Shown here in pieces: positions 44,629 to 52,573 of a DNA stretch of 64,000 bases. The stretch is taken from assembly GCF_026339955.1 (NCBI RefSeq), contig NZ_JAPEPW010000001.1, forward strand, positions 3,870,501-3,934,500. Direction: 5' to 3'. The notes below the pieces were generated by a model. The model did no database searches, was not told where the DNA came from, and saw only the letters and a program-made list of their open reading frames with translations. The translations under genes were made by a program, and so were the position numbers. This DNA comes from Streptomyces sp. NBC_01549 (GTDB taxonomy: Bacteria; Actinomycetota; Actinomycetes; Streptomycetales; Streptomycetaceae). Within the stretch, counting starts at the first letter, position 1. Each line of letters begins with the position of its first letter.

Positions 44629-45912
44629 GTGACCGATCAGCCGCCACCGTTCAGCCCCGCTCCCGAACTCTTCACCTGGGAGTTCGCCAGCGATCCCTAT
44701 CCCGCGTATGCCTGGCTGCGGGAGCACGCCCCTGTGCACAGGACACGGCTGCCCAGTGGGGTGGAGGCCTGGCTCGTCACCCGGTACGCGGACGCCAAGC
44801 AGGCGCTCGCCGACGCGCGGCTCAGCAAGAATCCGGCGCATCATGACGAACCCGCGCATGCCAAAGGGAAGACGGGTATCCCGGGGGAGCGCAAGGCCGA
44901 GCTGATGACGCATCTGCTGAACATCGACCCGCCGGACCACACCCGGCTGCGGCGGCTGGTCTCGAAGGCGTTCACGCCACGACGGGTGGCCGAGTTCGCG
45001 CCGCGGGTGCAGGAGCTCACCGATCAACTGATCGACCGGTTCGCGGAGAAGGGGTCCGCGGATCTGATCCACGAGTTCGCGTTTCCGCTCCCCATCTACG
45101 CCATTTGCGAGCTGCTGGGCGTACCCCGCGAGGATCAGGACGACTTCCGCGACTGGGCGGGGATGATGATCCGGCACGGCGGCGGCCCGCGGGGAGGGGT
45201 CGCGCGATCCGTCAAGAAGATGCGCGGATATCTGCTCGAGCTCATTCACAAGAAGCGGGAAGTCCTTCCTGATACGCCCGCGCCCGGTGAGGACCTCATT
45301 TCGGGGCTCATCCGCGCGTCCGACCACGGTGAGCACCTCACGGAGAACGAGGCCGCCGCCATGGCCTTCATCCTGCTCTTCGCCGGGTTCGAGACGACCG
45401 TCAACCTCATCGGCAACGGCACATACGCCCTGCTCACCCACCCCGAGCAGCGGGCGCGCCTGCAGAAGTCCCTCGCCGCCCACGAACGCGAACTCCTCGA
45501 GACCGGCGTCGAGGAGCTGCTTCGTTACGACGGGCCCGTGGAACTGGCCACGTGGCGGTTCGCCACCGAAGCCGTTCGCATCGGCGGTCAGGACATCGCA
45601 CCCGGCGACCCCGTCCTCGTCGTCCTGGCGGCTGCGGACCGTGACCCCGCGCGGTTCGAGCGGCCGGACACGCTCGACCTCTCCCGGCGTGACAACCAAC
45701 ACCTCGGCTATGGCCACGGCATCCACTACTGCCTCGGCGCCCCGCTCGCCCGCCTGGAGGGTCAGACCGCGCTCGCGACCCTCCTCACCCGCCTTCCCGA
45801 TCTCCAACTCGCGGGAGATTCAGCCGATTTGCGCTGGCGCGGCGGGCTCATTATGCGCGGATTGCGCACGCTTCCAGTGGAGTTCACACCTCCGGTACCG
45901 GTCTCGCGATAG
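44629..45912 (+). CDS. Cytochrome P450
   Basis: Heme monooxygenase of 427 residues, substrate unknown. The I-helix oxygen-binding motif LFAGFETTVNL, the ExxR motif (EELLRYDGP) and the heme-ligand loop YGHGIHYCLGAPLAR are present; the usual Phe at the start of the loop is Tyr. Together with WEFASDPYPAYAWLREHAPV at the N-terminus it looks like a class I soluble actinobacterial P450 (CYP105/107-like). No ferredoxin gene is adjacent. GTG 44629 follows TACCGT (44617-44622) by six bases, indicating leaderless transcription. Confidence 0.94.
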   Translation: MTDQPPPFSPAPELFTWEFASDPYPAYAWLREHAPVHRTRLPSGVEAWLVTRYADAKQALADARLSKNPAHHDEPAHAKGKTGIPGERKAELMTHLLNIDPPDHTRLRRLVSKAFTPRRVAEFAPRVQELTDQLIDRFAEKGSADLIHEFAFPLPIYAICELLGVPREDQDDFRDWAGMMIRHGGGPRGGVARSVKKMRGYLLELIHKKREVLPDTPAPGEDLISGLIRASDHGEHLTENEAAAMAFILLFAGFETTVNLIGNGTYALLTHPEQRARLQKSLAAHERELLETGVEELLRYDGPVELATWRFATEAVRIGGQDIAPGDPVLVVLAAADRDPARFERPDTLDLSRRDNQHLGYGHGIHYCLGAPLARLEGQTALATLLTRLPDLQLAGDSADLRWRGGLIMRGLRTLPVEFTPPVPVSR

Positions 45913-45991
45913 CGGGCGACCATACACCTGCGGGCGTTCAAACCTGACACGTACTCAACTCTGTGATCTTCACGTGATCTACGCTGCATCG

Positions 45992-46023
45992 ACTTGTGAC
46001 AAGTGTTCGAGTGCGGATACGTT
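45992..46023 (+). promoter_or_regulatory. Promoter with palindromic operator upstream of first rpf gene
   Basis: TTGTGA (45994-45999) and TACGTT (46018-46023) are 18 bases apart. ACTTGT-G-ACAAGT (45992-46004) is a 13-base odd palindrome centred on the -35, as expected for a repressor site. The palindrome TCACGTGA occurs at 45970-45977 and 46065-46072, and the leader can form CGCGAC-N6-GTCGCG (46034-46051). Confidence 0.6.
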
Positions 46024-46083
46024 CACTCGTCAACGCGACTCACACGTCGCGTAGTCACCTGCTGTCACGTGAAAGGCTTCCGC

Positions 46084-47058
46084 ATGCTCTCCGGGAACGG
46101 CCGCCATCGTCGCCCCCGTCAGGCCCCGGCCCTCATCGTCGCGGCAGGAGTGACCGGATCCGCCATCGCGATCCCGTTGCTCGGTGCCACCAGCGCGAGT
46201 GCGGCCGACGGCACCACGTGGGACCGGGTCGCCGAGTGCGAGAGCGCCGGCCAGTGGAGTGCCGACAGCGGCAACGGGTATTACGGCGGACTCCAGCTCA
46301 GCCAGGCGGACTGGGAGAAGTACGGCGGCCTCAACTACGCGCAGAGCGCCGACGAGGCCAGCCGCTCGCAGCAGATAGCCATCGCCGAGCAGCTCCTCGA
46401 CGACCAGGGCGTCACCCCCTGGCCGACCTGTGGACCGCTCTCCGGGCTGAGCAGGAACTCGGGCGACGTCCTGGTCGACACCGGCGTGGCGAACGACTCG
46501 TCCGGCGCGTCGAAGTCATCCGGTTCGTCCAGTTCGTCCAGTTCGTCCGCCTCGTCCGGCTCGACGTCCCATTCGTCTTCGTCTGGATCGTCTTCGTCCG
46601 GTTCGTCCTCGAAGGCGACCAAGAACACGACGAAGGCCGACACCGGCGGCACTCAGGGAACGGACAGCTCCGACACGGAAGCGACGAAGGGCGACAGTTC
46701 GGGCAACTCCGGCCAGGACGACGGCTCTTCCGGTGCGTCCGAGAACGCGACGACCGGCGCCGGGCGCCACCGTGGCGGTACCGCGGACGAGAACACCACC
46801 GACAGCGCCGTGGACGGCCGTACCGACGACCTCTCCGGGCGGCACGCCTCGCGCGGCACCGGCGCCTCCCGTGATGTCGTCGACGGCTCGTACGTCGTGC
46901 GCGCCGGAGACAATCTCTGGACCATTGCCGACGCCCTTGACCTGGACGGCGGATGGGCCGAGCTCTACGACGCGAACAAGAAGACGGTCGGCGTCGACCC
47001 GGACCTCATCCTTCCCGGTCAGAGCCTTGCAGTTGGTGTCGAATCGGGTGAAAAGTAG
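46084..47058 (+). CDS. Resuscitation-promoting-factor-type protein with LysM
   Basis: Secreted muralytic enzyme that cleaves peptidoglycan and stimulates germination or outgrowth. The 324-residue product has a signal peptide (LIVAAGVTGSAIAIPLLGATSASA), the Rpf transglycosylase-like domain (WDRVAECESAGQWSADSGNGYYGGLQ, catalytic Glu in CES, residues 45-120), a long Ser/Thr/Gly/Asp-rich linker (about 130-260), and a C-terminal LysM domain (SYVVRAGDNLWTIADALDL). GAAAGG precedes ATG 46084. It matches the RpfC or RpfA type of S. coelicolor, and lies 350 bases before a second rpf gene; the exact letter name is not decided here. Confidence 0.93.
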   Translation: MLSGNGRHRRPRQAPALIVAAGVTGSAIAIPLLGATSASAADGTTWDRVAECESAGQWSADSGNGYYGGLQLSQADWEKYGGLNYAQSADEASRSQQIAIAEQLLDDQGVTPWPTCGPLSGLSRNSGDVLVDTGVANDSSGASKSSGSSSSSSSSASSGSTSHSSSSGSSSSGSSSKATKNTTKADTGGTQGTDSSDTEATKGDSSGNSGQDDGSSGASENATTGAGRHRGGTADENTTDSAVDGRTDDLSGRHASRGTGASRDVVDGSYVVRAGDNLWTIADALDLDGGWAELYDANKKTVGVDPDLILPGQSLAVGVESGEK

Positions 47059-47189
47059 GGGCAGTTCGCGTCACGGTTCGCCGCGTAATGTCCGGTTTGG
47101 CGCGAGTGAGAGATGGATCTCAAAGGCCCTGATCGTCTTTGGAATTCAACCGATCGACTGCTTACGGTCATCACCGCTCGCCACAGCGG

Positions 47190-47385
47190 GCCCCGACGGT
47201 CGCAACGCCGAATCCTGCCAACGGCCGTACGGGAACAGTCGACGCGTAAGCGCCGTAGGCAGGAGCGGGGGACCCAAGGTATGTGCCGCACCCGGTAGTC
47301 GACCGGGAGCGGCTCGGGGTGAAGCCGTGCGCTCACAGCGCGCGGCCGGGCACTCACCCGCCCGAACCCGACAGCTCACCTCGCA
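47190..47385 (+). ncRNA. ydaO-type c-di-AMP riboswitch
   Basis: The leader before the second rpf gene contains the conserved ydaO blocks: GGCAGGAGCGGGGGACCCAA at 47258-47277, a following hairpin near 47280-47310, GGGGTGAAGCCGTGCGCTC at 47316-47334 and the closing GGCACTCACCCG near 47350. The 5' part TCCTGCC (47213-47219) can pair with GGCAGGA (47258-47264). In Streptomyces such a riboswitch is known to control rpfA, turning expression off when c-di-AMP binds. The limits are approximate. Confidence 0.88.
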
Positions 47386-47408
47386 GGCGTCGGTGAGGGG
47401 ATCTCCTC

Positions 47409-48119
47409 ATGCTGTTTTCCAGCAAGGGCAAGCGCCGCCGTCCGTCCAAGGCCACCCGTGTGGCCACGCTCGCCGGTGTCGCCGGTGTCGCCATCGCCGC
47501 TCCGCTGATGGCGGCCGGCAACGCCTCCGCCGCCACCACCTCCGAGTGGGACGCCGTCGCCCAGTGCGAGTCCGGCGGCAACTGGTCCATCAACACCGGC
47601 AACGGCTACTACGGCGGCCTGCAGTTCTCCGCCTCCACCTGGGCCGCGTACGGCGGCACCGCGTACGCCGCGACCGCCAACCAGGCCTCCAAGTCGCAGC
47701 AGATCACCATCGGCGAGAAGGTCCTCGCCGCCCAGGGCAAGGGTGCCTGGCCGACCTGTGGCACGGGCCTGTCGAGCGCCGCGTACACCGGTGGTGCGAG
47801 CGCCCCGTCGACCTCGTCGTCCTCGAACAGCTCCTCGTCGAACAGCTCGCCGAGCACCAGCGCCACCACCCGCTCGACGGACACCGCCGCCTCCCGTTCG
47901 GCGTCCCGCCCGGCCGCCGAGAAGACCGTCTCCACCCCGACCGGCAAGAAGGTCAAGAAGGGTGACGGCGAGTACAAGGTCGTCAAGGGTGACAGCCTCA
48001 GCTCGATCGCCGAGAAGAAGAAGGTCAAGGGCGGCTGGCAGCGGCTGTTCAAGCTGAACAAGGACATCATCGACGACGCGGACTTCATCTACCCGGGTCA
48101 GCAGCTTCACCTCAGCTGA
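47409..48119 (+). CDS. rpfA: Resuscitation-promoting factor RpfA-like, with LysM
   Basis: Secreted peptidoglycan hydrolase of 236 residues, 24 bases after the riboswitch. It has a signal peptide (ATLAGVAGVAIAAPLMAAGNASA), an Rpf domain (WDAVAQCESGGNWSINTGNGYYGGLQFSASTW, catalytic Glu in CES, residues 40-110), a Ser/Thr-rich linker and a C-terminal LysM (DGEYKVVKGDSLSSIAEKKKVKGGWQRL). The ATG follows GAGGGGATCTCCTC, a dyad that may hide the ribosome site. The gene symbol is assigned by the riboswitch context and order before eno; it is not proven. Confidence 0.92.
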   Translation: MLFSSKGKRRRPSKATRVATLAGVAGVAIAAPLMAAGNASAATTSEWDAVAQCESGGNWSINTGNGYYGGLQFSASTWAAYGGTAYAATANQASKSQQITIGEKVLAAQGKGAWPTCGTGLSSAAYTGGASAPSTSSSSNSSSSNSSPSTSATTRSTDTAASRSASRPAAEKTVSTPTGKKVKKGDGEYKVVKGDSLSSIAEKKKVKGGWQRLFKLNKDIIDDADFIYPGQQLHLS

Positions 48120-48192
48120 ATGACAGGTCCCGCATAGAAGGGGTCTCCACACTGGAGACCTCCGTGAGGTCCCACCCCCCTCCCCACGGGCT

Positions 48193-48239
48193 CCCCGCTC
48201 CGGTGCGTGTTCCCCCGTACGCACCGGAGCGGGGCTTTT
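48193..48239 (+). terminator. Terminator after rpfA
   Basis: Sixteen-base perfect arms 48193-48208 and 48219-48234 flank a 10-base loop and run into CTTTT. A smaller hairpin GGTCTCC-N5-GGAGACC (48142-48160) precedes it. Confidence 0.9.
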
Positions 48240-48243
48240 CGTT

Positions 48244-48310
48244 CCCGGATTCCCGCACCCGGATTCCCGCACCCGGATTTTCGTACCCGTTTTTGTTCCG
48301 TTCTGGAACA
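48244..48310. promoter_or_regulatory. Repeats and operator-like dyad upstream of eno
   Basis: Three tandem 14-base copies beginning CCCGGATT at 48244, 48258 and 48272 (third copy diverged) are followed by the dyad TGTTCC-N5-GGAACA at 48294-48310. They precede the eno -10 TAGGCT (48373-48378) by 60-130 bases. The dyad is a good candidate for a dimeric regulator site. Confidence 0.55.
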
Positions 48311-48372
48311 ATGTGTACGTTCAGTTCTGCCCAAGGGGTGGGCGATCGGCTGGCCGATCCCCCCGGGGCGGT

Positions 48373-48378
48373 TAGGCT
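48373..48378 (+). promoter_or_regulatory. -10 element TAGGCT upstream of eno
   Basis: TAGGCT ends 60 bases before GTG 48439. A weak TGGCCG at 48351-48356 is 16 bases upstream as a possible -35. Confidence 0.5.
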
Positions 48379-48438
48379 CATGTCGCGAAGTCATCACAGG
48401 CTTCGCGTACCCGCGTCACATCCCAGAAGGAGATGCTC

Positions 48439-49728
48439 GTGCCGTCCATCGACGTCGTCGTAGCCCGGGAAATCCTGGACTCCCGAGGCAACCCCACGGT
48501 CGAGGTCGAGGTCGGCCTCGACGACGGCAGCACCGGTCGTGCCGCCGTCCCGTCCGGCGCCTCCACGGGCGCCTTCGAGGCCATCGAGCTCCGTGACGGT
48601 GACCCCAACCGTTACGGCGGCAAGGGTGTCGAGAAGGCCGTCCTCGCCGTCATCGAACAGATCGGCCCGGAGCTCGTCGGCTACGACGCCACCGAGCAGC
48701 GCCTGATCGACCAGGCGATGTTCGACCTGGACGCCACCGACAACAAGGGCTCGCTCGGCGCCAACGCCATCCTCGGCGTGTCGCTCGCCGTCGCGCACGC
48801 CGCCTCCGAGGCGTCCGACCTCCCGCTCTTCCGCTACCTGGGCGGCCCGAACGCGCACCTGCTGCCCGTTCCGATGATGAACATCCTGAACGGCGGCTCG
48901 CACGCCGACTCCAACGTGGACATCCAGGAGTTCATGATCGCCCCGATCGGCGCGGAGTCCTTCTCCGAGGCCCTGCGCTGGGGCGCCGAGGTCTACCACA
49001 CCCTCAAGAAGGTGCTGAAGACCAAGGGCCTGTCCACCGGCCTCGGCGACGAGGGCGGCTTCGCCCCGAACCTGGAGTCCAACCGCGCCGCCCTCGACCT
49101 CATCGTCGAGGCCATCAAGCAGGCCGGTTATGTCCCCGGCGAGCAGATCGCGCTCGCGCTCGACGTCGCCGCGTCCGAGTTCTACAAGGACGGCAAGTAC
49201 GAGTTCGAGGGCAAGTCCCGCTCGGCCGCCGAGATGACCGAGTACTACGAGGAGCTCGTCTCCGCGTACCCGCTGGTCTCCATCGAGGACCCGCTGTACG
49301 AGGACGACTGGGCCGGCTGGAAGGTCATCACCGACAGGCTGGGCGACAAGGTCCAGATCGTCGGCGACGACCTCTTCGTCACCAACCCGGAGCGTCTGGC
49401 CCGTGGCATCGAGGAGGGCTCCGCGAACGCCCTGCTCGTCAAGGTCAACCAGATCGGCTCGCTGACCGAGACCCTGGACGCCGTCGAGCTGGCCCAGCGC
49501 AACGGCTTCAAGTGCATGATGTCCCACCGCTCCGGCGAGACCGAGGACGTCACCATCGCCGACCTCGCCGTCGCGGTGAACTGCGGCCAGATCAAGACCG
49601 GTGCCCCGGCCCGCTCGGACCGCGTCGCCAAGTACAACCAGCTGCTGCGCATCGAGGAGATCCTCGACGACGCCGCGGTGTACGCGGGCCGCAGCGCCTT
49701 CCCGCGGTTTCGCTCTGCGAACCAGTAG
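48439..49728 (+). CDS. eno: Enolase
   Basis: Converts 2-phosphoglycerate to phosphoenolpyruvate in glycolysis; the product also feeds ppc at the start of this window. The 429-residue protein has the usual N-terminal PSIDVVVAREILDSRGNPTVEVEV, the loops GASTGAFEAIELRD and SHADSNVDIQEFMI, metal ligands in the barrel (DVAASEFY, SIEDPLYEDDWAGW, GDDLFVTN) and the signature LLVKVNQIGSLTETLDAV with MSHRSGETED. GTG 48439 is the true start since AAGGAG ends six bases before it; ATG 48433 is too close. Actinobacterial eno is normally followed by divIC, as here. Confidence 0.98.
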   Translation: MPSIDVVVAREILDSRGNPTVEVEVGLDDGSTGRAAVPSGASTGAFEAIELRDGDPNRYGGKGVEKAVLAVIEQIGPELVGYDATEQRLIDQAMFDLDATDNKGSLGANAILGVSLAVAHAASEASDLPLFRYLGGPNAHLLPVPMMNILNGGSHADSNVDIQEFMIAPIGAESFSEALRWGAEVYHTLKKVLKTKGLSTGLGDEGGFAPNLESNRAALDLIVEAIKQAGYVPGEQIALALDVAASEFYKDGKYEFEGKSRSAAEMTEYYEELVSAYPLVSIEDPLYEDDWAGWKVITDRLGDKVQIVGDDLFVTNPERLARGIEEGSANALLVKVNQIGSLTETLDAVELAQRNGFKCMMSHRSGETEDVTIADLAVAVNCGQIKTGAPARSDRVAKYNQLLRIEEILDDAAVYAGRSAFPRFRSANQ

Positions 49729-49777
49729 GCACAGCAAGGGCTGACACTCGCAGAGGGTCAAGCCTTAGCCAGTCGTA

Positions 49778-49822
49778 CGTACGTCCCCGTACCCGGTCCC
49801 GTACCGTGTCCGGGGACGTACG
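49778..49822 (+). terminator. Hairpin after eno
   Basis: Twelve-base arms CGTACGTCCCCG (49778-49789) and 49811-49822 are perfect complements around a 21-base loop, 49 bases after the eno stop. A leaky terminator is likely before the divIC group. Confidence 0.65.
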
Positions 49823-49845
49823 CGCGTGTGAACGGGAGGCGGGAC

Positions 49846-50322
49846 ATGGGCGTGAAGGACCGGGACCGGTTCTCCACCGCGACCAGGCTGAAGCTGCTCG
49901 GCGAGCAGACGGCGGCCCGGGTCTACCGCTCGCAGACCAAGCGCCAGGCCCGCCGCTCCCGCCTGACCGGCCGCGCCGCGCTGCTGGCTCTCGTACTCTG
50001 TTCACTGATCGTGGCCCTCGCGTACCCGATAAGGCAGTACGTGTCCCAGCGCGCCGAGATCGCAGATCTGGAGCGGCAGCAGGAGCAGGCCCGCGCCCGG
50101 GTCGAACAGCTGCGCGACCTCAAGGCGCGCTGGCAGGACGACGCATACGCGAAGCAGCAGATCCGAGAACGGCTGCACTATGTGATGCCCGGCGAGACCG
50201 GATACGTCGTGATCGACCCGGACGCGGCGAAGCAGTCGCGTACGAATCTGGGGGCGGCCGCCCGTCCCTGGTACGCCAACGTCTGGGACGGCGTCGACAA
50301 GTCGGACCGTTCCGACCGGTGA
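49846..50322 (+). CDS. divIC: Septum formation initiator, DivIC/FtsB family
   Basis: Bitopic cell-division protein of 158 residues. It has a basic cytoplasmic N-terminus, one transmembrane helix (GRAALLALVLCSLIVALAYPI, about residues 40-62), a coiled coil (QRAEIADLERQQEQARARVEQLRDLKARW), and a C-terminal region with YAKQQIRERLHYVMPGETGYVVIDP typical of DivIC. It helps link FtsL and FtsQ at the septum and, in Streptomyces, is needed for efficient sporulation septation rather than growth. ATG 49846 has GGGAGG six bases upstream. Followed closely by a DUF501 gene. Confidence 0.93.
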   Translation: MGVKDRDRFSTATRLKLLGEQTAARVYRSQTKRQARRSRLTGRAALLALVLCSLIVALAYPIRQYVSQRAEIADLERQQEQARARVEQLRDLKARWQDDAYAKQQIRERLHYVMPGETGYVVIDPDAAKQSRTNLGAAARPWYANVWDGVDKSDRSDR

Positions 50323-50352
50323 ATTGAAGAAGAAAGAGACTTGAGCACAGGC

Positions 50353-50889
50353 ATGGAAACGCCCCCGCCGCCCACCCCGCGCACCGAGCCGACCGACGCG
50401 GACGTCGAGGCATTCAAGCAACAGCTCGGCCGGCCGCCGCGCGGGCTGCGGGCGATCGCGCACCGCTGCCCCTGCGGTCAGCCGGACGTGGTGGAGACGG
50501 CGCCCCGGCTGCCCGACGGTACGCCCTTCCCGACGACGTACTACCTGACGTGCCCGCGCGCGGCCTCCGCGATCGGCACGCTGGAGGCCAACGGCGTCAT
50601 GAAGGAGATGACGGACCGGCTGGCGACCGACCCCGAACTGGCCGCCGCGTACCGGGCCGCCCACGAGGACTACATCGCGCGGCGCGACGCCATCGAGGTG
50701 CTGGTGGGCTTTCCGAGCGCCGGAGGCATGCCGGACCGGGTGAAGTGTCTGCATGTGCTGGTGGCGCACTCGCTGGCCGCGGGGCCGGGGGTGAATCCGC
50801 TGGGCGACGAGGCGATCGCGATGCTGCCGGAGTGGTGGCGCAAGGGCGCGTGCGTGGTGGCGGCGGAGCCGCCGTCCGAGGAGGAGTGA
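50353..50889 (+). CDS. DUF501 family protein
   Basis: The 178-residue cytosolic protein contains the DUF501 core from about residue 20: GRPPRGLRAIAHRCPCGQPDVVETAPRLPDGTPFPTTYYLTCPRAASAIGTLEANGVM. Cysteines in CPCG and TCPR could bind metal. The end carries HVLVAHSLAAGPGVNPLGDEAI. Function is unknown; it is nearly always between divIC and ppx in Actinobacteria. ATG 50353 is chosen; TTG 50341 is an alternative with weak AAGAAAGAG upstream. Confidence 0.9.
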   Translation: METPPPPTPRTEPTDADVEAFKQQLGRPPRGLRAIAHRCPCGQPDVVETAPRLPDGTPFPTTYYLTCPRAASAIGTLEANGVMKEMTDRLATDPELAAAYRAAHEDYIARRDAIEVLVGFPSAGGMPDRVKCLHVLVAHSLAAGPGVNPLGDEAIAMLPEWWRKGACVVAAEPPSEEE

Positions 50890-50908
50890 GGGGGCTGCCC
50901 CCCGAGGC

Positions 50909-51092
50909 GGGGCTTCGCCCCGACACCCCGCCTGCGTCGAGTGCTTTGTCCGCGGGCCGGCGGGGGTTGAGCGCGCAGTTCCCCGCGCCCCTGGGAAGCC
51001 GGGGCTTCGCCCCGGATCCCCCTGCGCCCGGAGCGCTTTGTCCGCGGGGCGGTGGGGGACGGGCGGGCAGTTCCCCGCGCCTCTGAAGGGCC
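50909..51092. repeat. Two-copy 92-bp tandem duplication of the dispersed intergenic repeat
   Basis: Copy 1 (50909-51000) and copy 2 (51001-51092) share GGGGCTTCGCCCC at their starts, GCTTTGTCCGCGGG (from 50943 and 51035) and CAGTTCCCCGCGCC at the same offsets, with a 92-base period. Each copy contains GGGGCTTCGCCCC hairpins. The same core occurs at 10255, 25650, 58130 and 62733. It fills the DUF501-ppx gap. Confidence 0.8.
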
Positions 51093-51165
51093 GGGGCATC
51101 TCCCCGGGGCCCCGGCCCCGGTGGTACGTCGTCGAACCGAATTCACGAGCAGGAGACAACAACCG

Positions 51166-52107
51166 ATGACCAGGGTCGCCGCCATCGACTGCGGTACGAA
51201 TTCGATCCGCCTCCTCGTCGCCGACGCGAACCCGGCGACGGGAGAACTCGTCGATCTGGACCGCCGGATGACGATCGTCCGGCTCGGCCAGGGGGTCGAC
51301 CGCACCGGACGCCTCGCCCCCGAGGCTCTGCAGCGCACCTTCGCGGCCTGCCGCGAGTACGCGGAGGTCATCAAGGAGCACGGCGCGGAGCGACTGCGCT
51401 TCGTGGCGACCTCGGCCTCCCGCGACGCGGAGAACCGCGACGAGTTCGTGCGCGGCGTGCTGGACATCCTGGGCGTCGAACCGGAGGTCATCACCGGTGA
51501 CGAGGAGGCCGAGTTCTCCTTCGGTGGCGCGACCAAGGAACTGACGGGCCGGGACGACCTGGCCAAGCCGTACCTGGTCGTGGACATCGGCGGCGGGTCC
51601 ACCGAACTGGTCGTGGGCGACGACCACGTACGCGCCGCCCGCTCCGTGGACATCGGCTGCGTACGGATGACCGAGCGGCACCTCGTGCACGACGGAGTCG
51701 TCAGCGACCCGCCGGCCCCCGCGCAGATCGAGGCCGTCCGCGCCGACATCGAGGCGGCCCTCGACCTCGCCGAGCGGACGGTCCCCTTGCGCGAGGCCCG
51801 CACGCTCGTCGGCCTCGCGGGTTCGGTCACCACGGTCGCGGCCATGGCGCTGGAGCTCCCCGCCTACGATTCGACCGCCATCCACCACTCCCGGATCCCG
51901 TACGAGAAGGTCCGCGAGATCACCGAGTGGCTGCTGGCCTCCACCCACGCCGAGCGTGCCGCGATCCCTTCCATGCACGCGGGGCGCGTCGACGTCATCG
52001 CCGCCGGCGCCCTCGTACTGCTCTCGATCATGGAGCGGATCGGTGCGGCGGAGGTCGTGGTGAGCGAGCACGACATCCTCGACGGGATCGCGTGGTCCGT
52101 CGCCTGA
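51166..52107 (+). CDS. ppx: Exopolyphosphatase / Ppx-GppA phosphatase
   Basis: Hydrolyses polyphosphate or pppGpp; cytosolic. The 313-residue protein has the sugar-kinase/Hsp70-like phosphate loops AIDCGTNSIRLLVADA at the N-terminus and VVDIGGGSTELVVG near 145, the intermediate FVATSASRDAENRDEF and GDEEAEFSFGGA, and a C-terminal GLAGSVTTVAAMAL segment. It lacks the extra C-terminal domains of E. coli Ppx, as in other actinobacteria such as Rv1026. AGGAG precedes ATG 51166 at ten bases. Confidence 0.95.
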   Translation: MTRVAAIDCGTNSIRLLVADANPATGELVDLDRRMTIVRLGQGVDRTGRLAPEALQRTFAACREYAEVIKEHGAERLRFVATSASRDAENRDEFVRGVLDILGVEPEVITGDEEAEFSFGGATKELTGRDDLAKPYLVVDIGGGSTELVVGDDHVRAARSVDIGCVRMTERHLVHDGVVSDPPAPAQIEAVRADIEAALDLAERTVPLREARTLVGLAGSVTTVAAMALELPAYDSTAIHHSRIPYEKVREITEWLLASTHAERAAIPSMHAGRVDVIAAGALVLLSIMERIGAAEVVVSEHDILDGIAWSVA

Positions 52108-52573
52108 GCCGCCCGGAAGGGGCCCCTGGGCAGGGGCCCGGAGGCCCCTCACTACCCGCTGGTAGCCTCTCCTGAGCAGGTCGGACAACGTATGAGCGCG
52201 CCCAGGAGGCCATTCGGACCCTCTCGGCGACACGCCGCCGGAAAAGTTCGTGAAGTTCTTCACAAGGAATTCGGCCCTGTCGGGGGATGATTGGGCCGCC
52301 CGGGTGCTCCTAGGGGGCTCACCAGGCTCGGGAGGGTGCTCAACGGAGCGTTCCGGGAGTGTTTCCGGCGGGTGAAGCGGAGGGGTGGTTCGACCGGTTC
52401 GGAGACCCGGAGCGGCAGCTCACGGGGTGCTGACAACGGTCCGCACTACACGGTGGTTCCCCTTCGCCGCCATGACCTGGGTCACGTGGGCGGCGCAGTG
52501 TAGCAGAGCCCCCACCGAAGCTTGTGAAGGGGCGCACGAGCGACCCCCCGGAGGCGGGTGGATACTCGATGGC
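52108..52573. promoter_or_regulatory. Regulatory region between ppx and ndh
   Basis: This 466-base gap contains a terminator for ppx (GGGCCCCTG-GG-CAGGGGCCC, 52120-52139), a Rex-type operator (52248-52265), and a proximal promoter GATACT (52561-52566) seven bases before the ndh ATG. The stretch between has no convincing gene. Confidence 0.6.
52248..52265. promoter_or_regulatory. Rex operator (ROP) upstream of ndh
   Basis: TCGTGAAGTTCTTCACAA matches the 18-base Rex consensus TTGTGAA-N4-TTCACAA with one mismatch in the arms. Rex is the NADH/NAD-sensing repressor of respiratory genes in Streptomyces. It is about 310 bases upstream of the ndh ATG, so an upstream promoter is probably the one controlled. 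Confidence 0.82.

Noticed and set aside
46519..46620. Ser-rich repetitive stretch (TCGTCCAGT units) as a separate element
   Set aside because: It codes for the Ser/Gly linker of the Rpf protein and is a normal low-complexity spacer.
48433..48435. ATG as the eno start
   Set aside because: It directly abuts AAGGAG, leaving no spacing; GTG 48439 has correct spacing and a conserved N-terminus.
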